Origin: UBA1952 sp965246855
GTDB taxonomy: Bacteria > Bacteroidota > Bacteroidia > Chitinophagales > Chitinophagaceae
Direction: 5' to 3'
NCBI GenBank assembly: GCA_965246855.1
Contig: CBDFFP010000002.1
Span: 372,001-436,000, forward strand
Length of the DNA stretch: 64,000 nucleotides
Shown here piece by piece: positions 58,961-64,000 of the stretch (positions are counted from its first letter, which is position 1; the number at the start of each line of letters is the position of its first letter). Made by a program: the position numbers and the translations under genes. The notes under the pieces are model-generated. The model saw only the letters and a program-made list of their open reading frames with translations, ran no database searches and was not told where the DNA came from.

Positions 58961-60079
58961 ATGTCCGAAGAACTTCTTCCCAACACGCCCGAAGAGCAAC
59001 CCAAAGACGAATTTACGCTTGCTAAAGAGCAGATAGAGGCGGCCCTGCGCGCCGACCCGCGCTTCCTGCGCCATTTGGAGCCGTATAACCCCATCTCAAC
59101 AGATTCTTTCATCCAACAATACGCTTTTAAGAAGGTGATGTGGCTACGATTTGGGGAAAACGCAAAAGAGCGCAACGAAGCTGCCGAGACGCAATGGATG
59201 GATGAAGCTGCCGAGCATCTAACATATATCTTGCAAAAAAAGCTTTTTGATGCGCAATGCCTTTGGCGGGCCGAACAGGTTGTTTATGAAGGCGTGGAAA
59301 TCTCCACCGACTTCTATTATTGGGAAACACACATCCTGAATTGCCCTTTTCTGGAGCCTGTAACGGAAGTCGAAGTGGCGCTTTACCAACAATTCTTAGA
59401 AAGCAAAGACGCAGACTTAAGCGAACTGCCTTACGTGGACTGGCAGGAATACGAATACATCAAAGATGCCTACCACGAGGAAAACAGCGAATGGAGCATC
59501 CCGGCTTGGTATGAATTCCACAACAGCCATACGGGCGCCAACACCTACATGGCCCTGCCCGACATCCGGGGAGAGAAAGAAGAACGCTACCTGGAACTCG
59601 TCCGGCAGAAAGAACGGGAGGAGCACGCCGCAGAAGCGGAAGAATACGAGCGCACCCGCGACAAGCGGCCCATGCTTCCTTACCGGGACGCCGAACTGAT
59701 GCGCGCCATCGTGAACGATTGTGAAAGCGCCGAAACGCGCGCCCTTTATGAAGCCTATACCCACGACTCCCGCCATTCCGACGAACACTCCGATCTATAT
59801 GGCGTTCTTCAGTTTTTGTTGAATGCCGACGAGCCGATTCCCATAGAAAGCCACCCCGATTTCCGGACAGCCCTCTACGAAGCCGAAACCCGCCACCGGC
59901 TGCATAAGATTAGCGAACACCTGCCGATGGCCTATGAAGAATACCAACTGAACCTAAGCCTCGGCCTGCGCGCCTCCGAAGACGACGCCCACCGCCGCGA
60001 AGGAATTGTGGAAAGTGTCCGGAAGATGATTCTGGAAGGCCGGCGGCTGGCAGGCGAGCCGGAGAACTTTGATTTCTAA
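58961..60079 (+). CDS. Large acidic hypothetical protein
   Basis: 372 residues from ATG 58961 (MSEELLPNTPEEQPKDEF). Strongly acidic and aromatic (YVDWQEYEYIKDAYHEENSEWSIPAWYEFHNSH), with a charged helical middle (RYLELVRQKEREEHAAEAEEYERTRDKRP) and C-terminal helices (RREGIVESVRKMILEGRRL). No signal peptide, membrane helix or recognised domain. It is followed 54 bp later by rtcB on the same strand, so a link to RNA repair is possible but unproven. Confidence 0.75.
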   Translation: MSEELLPNTPEEQPKDEFTLAKEQIEAALRADPRFLRHLEPYNPISTDSFIQQYAFKKVMWLRFGENAKERNEAAETQWMDEAAEHLTYILQKKLFDAQCLWRAEQVVYEGVEISTDFYYWETHILNCPFLEPVTEVEVALYQQFLESKDADLSELPYVDWQEYEYIKDAYHEENSEWSIPAWYEFHNSHTGANTYMALPDIRGEKEERYLELVRQKEREEHAAEAEEYERTRDKRPMLPYRDAELMRAIVNDCESAETRALYEAYTHDSRHSDEHSDLYGVLQFLLNADEPIPIESHPDFRTALYEAETRHRLHKISEHLPMAYEEYQLNLSLGLRASEDDAHRREGIVESVRKMILEGRRLAGEPENFDF

Positions 60080-60133
60080 AGAAGCCAATCGCTTCCAATC
60101 AGGAGGAACGCTTTTTACGTCCTTCCTTCCACT

Positions 60134-61558
60134 ATGAAGCATCCCAAAATCACCGGCAAAGACCTTAAAGGCATTGGCTACAAGGAAGGAAAAGCGATGG
60201 GCATTGCTCTTAGCCTGCTACACTATTACAGTGAAGAGCCAAAGCAAGAGACGCTGGCCCTGTTGAAGAAAGTAGTGCAATACCCCGAAAGCTTTTTGGA
60301 AGACCCCGTTCTAAAACCGCTTGCACAAGCTCTGCAACCCGTGGAAACTCCCGCCGCAGAAGCCGAAATTCCCCTCACCCACAACGCCGACGATTACAAA
60401 ATCTACGGCGCAGACTACATAGAGCCGGGCGCGCGGGCGCAAATGGATGTAGCCATGAAACTCCCTGTTACCGTCGGCGGCGCGCTGATGCCCGACGCCC
60501 ACCAAGGCTACGGCCTGCCCATTGGCGGCGTACTGGCGACGGACAACGCGGTGATTCCCTACGGCGTAGGCGTGGACATTGGCTGCCGCATGGCCCTCAC
60601 CGTTTTTGACATCCCGGAAAGTCATTTCCTCCACGCCCAATCCCACTACAAACGCGAGCTGGTGGCGCATACCAAATTCGGCGCGGGCCACGGTTTTAAA
60701 GGCGCGCAAATGACCGACCACGCCATACTGAACAACCCGCTTTTCCGCACCAGCAGCCTCGTGCGTTCTCTTTATGACCGGGCCGCTTCGCAGCTTGGCA
60801 CGTCCGGCGGCGGAAACCATTTCGTGGAATGGGGCATCCTGGAATTTCCGCAGCGCGACGCAGCGTTGAACGTGGACGCTGGGCGCTACGTGGCGCTCCT
60901 CACGCACAGCGGCTCGCGCGGGCTGGGCGCAACGATCGCCGGGCATTTCACCCGCCTTGCCAAAGACCTTTGCCGCCTGCCTAAAGAAGCCGCCAACCTC
61001 GCCTATCTCTCGCTGGACAGCGAAGCCGGACAAGAGTATTGGCTGGCCATGAACCTAGCAGGCGATTACGCCTCTGCCTGCCACGAAATCATCCACAACA
61101 AGCTGGTGAAAGCCATTGGCGGAAACGTGCTGGCGCGGGTGGAAAATCACCACAATTTTGCGTGGAAAGAAACGCTGAACAGCAAGCCCGTGATTGTTCA
61201 CCGCAAGGGCGCAACGCCCGCCGGACGTGGGGTTATGGGTATTATTCCCGGCTCTATGACGGCTCCCGGTTTTCTTGTGCGCGGGCGCGGAGAAGAAGCG
61301 TCTATCAACTCCGCCTCACACGGTGCAGGCCGGCAAATGAGCCGCACGCAAGCCGTAAAATCTCTTTCCCGCAGCGACCTCAAAAATGCACTTGCTGATC
61401 ACGGCGTTACGCTGATCGGCGCAGGCTTGGACGAAGCACCGATGGCCTACAAAGACATCCACAAGGTGATGGCCGCGCAAACGGATTTGGTGGATGTGGT
61501 GGCAAAATTTCAGCCCAAAATGGTGCGCATGGCGGACGATGGAAGCAAGGAAGATTAA
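60134..61558 (+). CDS. rtcB: RNA-splicing ligase RtcB
   Basis: 474 residues. GTP- and Mn-dependent ligase that joins 2',3'-cyclic phosphate or 3'-phosphate RNA ends to 5'-OH ends. It shows ALMPDAHQGYGLPIGGVLATDNAVIPYGVGVDIGCRMAL with metal ligands D, H and C, LGTSGGGNHFVEWG, LTHSGSRGLGATIAG, NHHNFAW and SHGAGRQMSRTQA, the motif carrying the guanylylated histidine. No RtcA, archease or RtcR is adjacent. Glycosylase-fold genes follow, giving a small nucleic-acid repair neighbourhood. Confidence 0.95.
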   Translation: MKHPKITGKDLKGIGYKEGKAMGIALSLLHYYSEEPKQETLALLKKVVQYPESFLEDPVLKPLAQALQPVETPAAEAEIPLTHNADDYKIYGADYIEPGARAQMDVAMKLPVTVGGALMPDAHQGYGLPIGGVLATDNAVIPYGVGVDIGCRMALTVFDIPESHFLHAQSHYKRELVAHTKFGAGHGFKGAQMTDHAILNNPLFRTSSLVRSLYDRAASQLGTSGGGNHFVEWGILEFPQRDAALNVDAGRYVALLTHSGSRGLGATIAGHFTRLAKDLCRLPKEAANLAYLSLDSEAGQEYWLAMNLAGDYASACHEIIHNKLVKAIGGNVLARVENHHNFAWKETLNSKPVIVHRKGATPAGRGVMGIIPGSMTAPGFLVRGRGEEASINSASHGAGRQMSRTQAVKSLSRSDLKNALADHGVTLIGAGLDEAPMAYKDIHKVMAAQTDLVDVVAKFQPKMVRMADDGSKED

Positions 61559-61641
61559 GGGCTGGAAGGTTGGATGCCTTCGGCTTGGATTTTGAGATGC
61601 CTCCCCATTATTCATTGTTCACTAATCATTAATCATTATTT
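61557..61641. repeat. Short TTGGA-type and 'TCATTATTCATTGTTCA' repeats
   Basis: GCTGGAAGGTTGGATGCCTTCGGCTTGGA belongs to the TTCCAAC family. It is followed by ATTATTCATTGTTCACTAATCATTAATCATTATT, closely similar to 5588-5622. Confidence 0.6.
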
Positions 61642-61643
61642 CT

Positions 61644-62396
61644 GTGCCCGAAGGTCCAATGGTTTTTCTTTACCGCGAGCGGTTGTCGGCGCTGGTGAGG
61701 AAGCACGTGTTAGAAGCAACCACGAAGCTCAAAACCGTTTCGTTGGAAACGCTTTCCGGTGCGCAAATAACCGACGTGCGTAGCTGGGGAAAATACCTGT
61801 TTTTTGTTTTTGGAAACGGTGATTTTTACCTGCGCATTCACTGGGGAATGTTCGGCTTCTACTTACTGGACAAAGACCGTCCCGACAAAGCGCCGACGGC
61901 GGAAATCTTCTTTGCGGATGAAACGGTTTTACGGCTTTACAGTGTGTCTTTGCGATTGGTAGAAGGCGTGCCTGATGCCGCGCAATATGACCCGGAAGCG
62001 GATATTATGAACGCACATTTCTCTCCCCAAAAAGCGATAGAGAAACTGCGCGCCCTGCCGCCTGAAACAGGGATTTGCGACGCGCTGATGAACCAGGAAA
62101 TCCTCGCCGGTGTAGGAAATGCGATTAAGAACGAAGCGCTTTTCGCCTGCCATATTTTGCCGCAACGAACCGTGTCTTCTATCTCGGAAGAAGCGCTGGA
62201 AAAATTGATTGAAGAAACGCAGCAACAGTCCCTTCTTTTCGCCGAAGAGCGCCGACAGATGACGCATGAATACGGTTATCCGTGGACGCGCATTTTCCGG
62301 CGGAAAGTCTGTCCCGACTGTGGCAGCGCGGTGCAGAAAGCAGAGACAGGCGAAGGGAAGCGGGTGAGCTTTTGGTGTGAGAAATGTCAGGGGTAG
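61644..62396 (+). CDS. Fpg/Nei-family DNA glycosylase
   Basis: 250 residues from GTG 61644 (MPEGPMVFLYRERL): the catalytic proline 2 and glutamate 3 are in place, which supports this start. The lysine of SWGKYLFF and the H2TH region with NQEILAGVGNAIKNEALFA are typical. A zinc finger ends the protein (VCPDCGSAVQKAETGEGKRVSFWCEKCQG). Removes oxidised bases and cuts the abasic site. Whether it favours 8-oxoguanine (MutM) or oxidised pyrimidines (Nei) is unclear. Confidence 0.9.
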   Translation: MPEGPMVFLYRERLSALVRKHVLEATTKLKTVSLETLSGAQITDVRSWGKYLFFVFGNGDFYLRIHWGMFGFYLLDKDRPDKAPTAEIFFADETVLRLYSVSLRLVEGVPDAAQYDPEADIMNAHFSPQKAIEKLRALPPETGICDALMNQEILAGVGNAIKNEALFACHILPQRTVSSISEEALEKLIEETQQQSLLFAEERRQMTHEYGYPWTRIFRRKVCPDCGSAVQKAETGEGKRVSFWCEKCQG

Positions 62397-62432
62397 GATT
62401 TTCTCAGTTGTATGAAGGACAATAGATATTGC

Positions 62433-63158
62433 TCACTGAAACGAAAGTGTCTTCAGACCTTCTGATAGTTGTTCTACTTCTCCCTGAGAGTGATTCTTGA
62501 AAATGCGTGGCCGGTTAGAAGGTGCAAAGCTGGGATGAAGCACAGCCGCAACAATTACTTTCTGGTTCAGTATTTCTGCTTCTAGAATCGGACTTCTGTG
62601 TGGAGCTGTCAGCAGTTCAGTCATCGTCTTAAAACCACTCCAATCGGTGAGGATTTCCGGGAAACCGGCTTGTAAGGCCCGCACAGGCTGTTCACCTAAA
62701 AGTAAAATCAAATTGGGCTGAATAGCCGCTATTTGAACTTTCAGAAAGGCGATGTTTGACTGATAGTAAGCAGTATTTGAAATGCCCGGACAAGCGCCTG
62801 TAGCAGATTGACTGCCACTGCGCATCCCCATAAAAACATTGCTAAAAAAACAGCGGTCAAGCTCTATGTGCAAGGCTCCTAACAAAGCACGCAGATTCCA
62901 CCACGTCGCATTTTTCCGGGACAGTGGGTCTTCGCTCCGCTGGTCGTCTTCCTCAAACTTTAGGTAAGCTGTTTCATTGTTGAAATCCTGTCCCAGAATC
63001 AAAACATCCTTTTCTGCCAAAGTTCCTTGGCCATTCCACATGCCATTTCCACCCGGGAAAAAGCCAATTTTCTTCATCGAAGGAATGGGCTTCATCCCGC
63101 TGCCTTCATAGTGAATGGTTTTGGTTTCTTCAAAAAGTTGCTCCGGTGTGGTTGTCAT
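62433..63158 (-). CDS. Uracil-DNA glycosylase-fold protein
   Basis: 241 residues. Two hallmarks of the UDG superfamily are seen: motif A-like LILGQDFNNETAY and motif B-like LHPSFAPSNRP, with a strand ILLLGEQPVRAL between them. The rest is divergent, so it is not a standard Ung or Mug. Uracil removal, another base or no catalysis are all possible. It is convergent with the Fpg/Nei gene, 36 bp apart. Confidence 0.75.
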   Translation of the reverse strand: MTTTPEQLFEETKTIHYEGSGMKPIPSMKKIGFFPGGNGMWNGQGTLAEKDVLILGQDFNNETAYLKFEEDDQRSEDPLSRKNATWWNLRALLGALHIELDRCFFSNVFMGMRSGSQSATGACPGISNTAYYQSNIAFLKVQIAAIQPNLILLLGEQPVRALQAGFPEILTDWSGFKTMTELLTAPHRSPILEAEILNQKVIVAAVLHPSFAPSNRPRIFKNHSQGEVEQLSEGLKTLSFQ

Positions 63159-63227
63159 TTGCGAAGAGATTTTGCAAGAACAAGATACGTTCTAAAAGAC
63201 ATTTCCCCGAACTTAAAAAGGACGATT

Positions 63228-63296
63228 GCTCCAACGCCGAAGGCATCCAACACTCCAACCTTTCAACGCGAAGCCTCCAACCTTCCAACCCCTTTA
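63228..63296. repeat. TTCCAAC-type repeat cluster
   Basis: CCAACGCCGAAGGCATCCAACACTCCAACC followed by TTTCAACGCGAAGCCTCCAACCTTCCAACC; same family as at 28.4 and 33.0 kb. Confidence 0.7.
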
Positions 63297-63332
63297 AAGT
63301 AAAACGCCCGCCCGCGCGTCTTCCTTCTTTGA

Positions 63333-63932
63333 ATGGAGCCTACATTGCCTTACGAAAGAGGCGCGCGCGTGGCAGCAACCGAAACCCGCAAGACCGGTAT
63401 TGTGCAGGTGGTAGCCGATTATGGCCGCCGCCTTGCCGCGTTTATCCGCAAGCGGGTGGCGACGGATGAGGACGCAGAAGACGTGTTGCAGGACGTGTGG
63501 TATCAGCTGAGCAATGTGCCCGCGATAGACACGATAGATTCCATTTCCGGCTGGCTGTATCGCGTGGCGCGCAACCGGCTTACAGACCGCAGTCGCAAGA
63601 AGCGCGAAGAGCTTTTAGACGATTTTGCCTTTGAAGATGAAGACGGCGAAAGCCATTATCTCGGCGACCTTTTGGCAGCGATTGAAGAAGACGAAGATGC
63701 CCCGGAAATGAAGCGCCTTTTCTGGCAACAACTGACGGATGCGCTGGAAGAATTGCCACCTGCCCAACGCGATGTTTTTATTCAAAACGAGATTGAAGAA
63801 AAGACCTTTGCGGAGATTGCTGCCGCAACGGGTGAGAACATTAAAACGCTGATTTCCCGGAAAGGCTACGCCGTAAAACACCTGCGCCGCCGCCTGCAAA
63901 GCCTTTACACCGAATTTATCCGGCCCCAATAA
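63333..63932 (+). CDS. ECF-type RNA polymerase sigma factor
   Basis: 199 residues from ATG 63333. Region 2 is LAAFIRKRVATDEDAEDVLQDVWYQLSN...SISGWLYRVARNRLTDRSRKKRE. Region 4 is LEELPPAQRDVFIQNEIEEKTFAEIAAATGENIKTLISRKGYAVKHLRRRL. A ~35-residue acidic linker (DFAFEDEDGESHYLGDLLAAIEEDEDAP) is longer than usual. It likely directs a small regulon with the gene that begins 20 bp downstream, possibly as its anti-sigma partner or target. Confidence 0.9.
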   Translation: MEPTLPYERGARVAATETRKTGIVQVVADYGRRLAAFIRKRVATDEDAEDVLQDVWYQLSNVPAIDTIDSISGWLYRVARNRLTDRSRKKREELLDDFAFEDEDGESHYLGDLLAAIEEDEDAPEMKRLFWQQLTDALEELPPAQRDVFIQNEIEEKTFAEIAAATGENIKTLISRKGYAVKHLRRRLQSLYTEFIRPQ

Positions 63933-63951
63933 AAAAACACCTTCTCCGACC

Positions 63952-64000
63952 ATGAGACACAATAAGAAATGGATTTTCATTCCCTTCGCCGTAGTTGCTT
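63952..64000 (+). CDS. Start of a small membrane protein (cut by the right edge)
   Basis: ATG 63952 opens MRHNKKWIFIPFAVVA: two basic residues then a hydrophobic run, a membrane or signal segment. 19 bp after the sigma-factor stop. The product cannot be named from 16 residues; an anti-sigma or small membrane protein is plausible. Confidence 0.45.
   Translation, partial: MRHNKKWIFIPFAVVA

Noticed and set aside
1..64000. tRNA or rRNA genes
   Set aside because: No CCA-ending cloverleaf-like stretch or rRNA signature was noticed in any gap, though a covariance search was not possible.

Overview
The window looks like a chromosomal segment of a Bacteroidota bacterium, most likely a Chitinophagaceae-type member (family-level placement is inference). 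The evidence is a SusC/SusD pair, a GldH gliding lipoprotein, two proteins with type IX secretion C-terminal domains, a short primary sigma factor without region 1.1, TAnnTTTG/TAnnTTCG promoter-like boxes just before many starts, and a futalosine-pathway menaquinone gene (mqnC). Most genes are moderately GC-rich housekeeping genes. Two AT-rich genes (12.7-13.2 kb and 15.7-16.6 kb) stand out as likely acquired. No tRNA, rRNA or CRISPR array was seen.

Layout. 1-14.5 kb: mostly minus-strand genes: ornithine aminotransferase (cut by the left edge), a polysaccharide flippase, a YfhO-like membrane protein, P5C dehydrogenase, a frameshifted type IX cargo protein, a methyltransferase, a phosphoesterase, a bleomycin-hydrolase-like peptidase, a DUF4385 protein and a glutaryl-CoA-type dehydrogenase. 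14.5-20.4 kb: primary sigma factor, AT-rich membrane protein, an intact IS4-family insertion sequence, two periodic repeat arrays, and a TetR regulator with two small membrane proteins. 20.4-27.3 kb: OmpA-like protein, the SusD and SusC genes, and a thioredoxin-fold protein. 27.4-37.2 kb: histidine kinase, gldH-yicC, an EnvC-like protein, a glycosyltransferase, mqnC, an aminotransferase and a GDP-mannose enzyme. 37.3-41.1 kb: Fe-S assembly genes (nfu, iscA, iscU, iscS) with a toxin-antitoxin remnant wedged between iscS and iscU. 41.2-48.9 kb: methylmalonyl-CoA epimerase, enoyl-CoA hydratase, an outer-membrane protein, a second flippase, an M1 peptidase with a secretion tail, and a methyltransferase. 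49.4-57.8 kb: lysS, two paralogous lipoproteins (one frameshifted), the envelope operon uppS-bamA-ompH-ompH, and upp. 57.8-64 kb: two unknown proteins, rtcB, an Fpg/Nei glycosylase, a uracil-glycosylase-fold protein, and an ECF-type sigma factor followed by a gene cut by the right edge.

The most unusual feature is a set of seven intergenic arrays (about 2.5, 12.3, 18.2, 18.5, 34.4, 49.1 and 58.5 kb). Each array has its own unit sequence, usually a short inverted repeat. In six of them units recur every 21 bp (two of these wander by 1-3 bp), and in the 2.5 kb array about every 20.5 bp inside an 82-bp unit. In the best example, ten GGG-N6-CCC palindromes keep 21-bp centre-to-centre spacing while the 9-bp linkers are unrelated. 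A 21-bp period is two helical turns and also exactly seven codons, so both a phased protein-binding array and heptapeptide coding must be considered. The 58.5 kb array is AT-rich with no sizeable reading frame, which argues against coding as the general explanation. I do not recognise this as a named repeat class.
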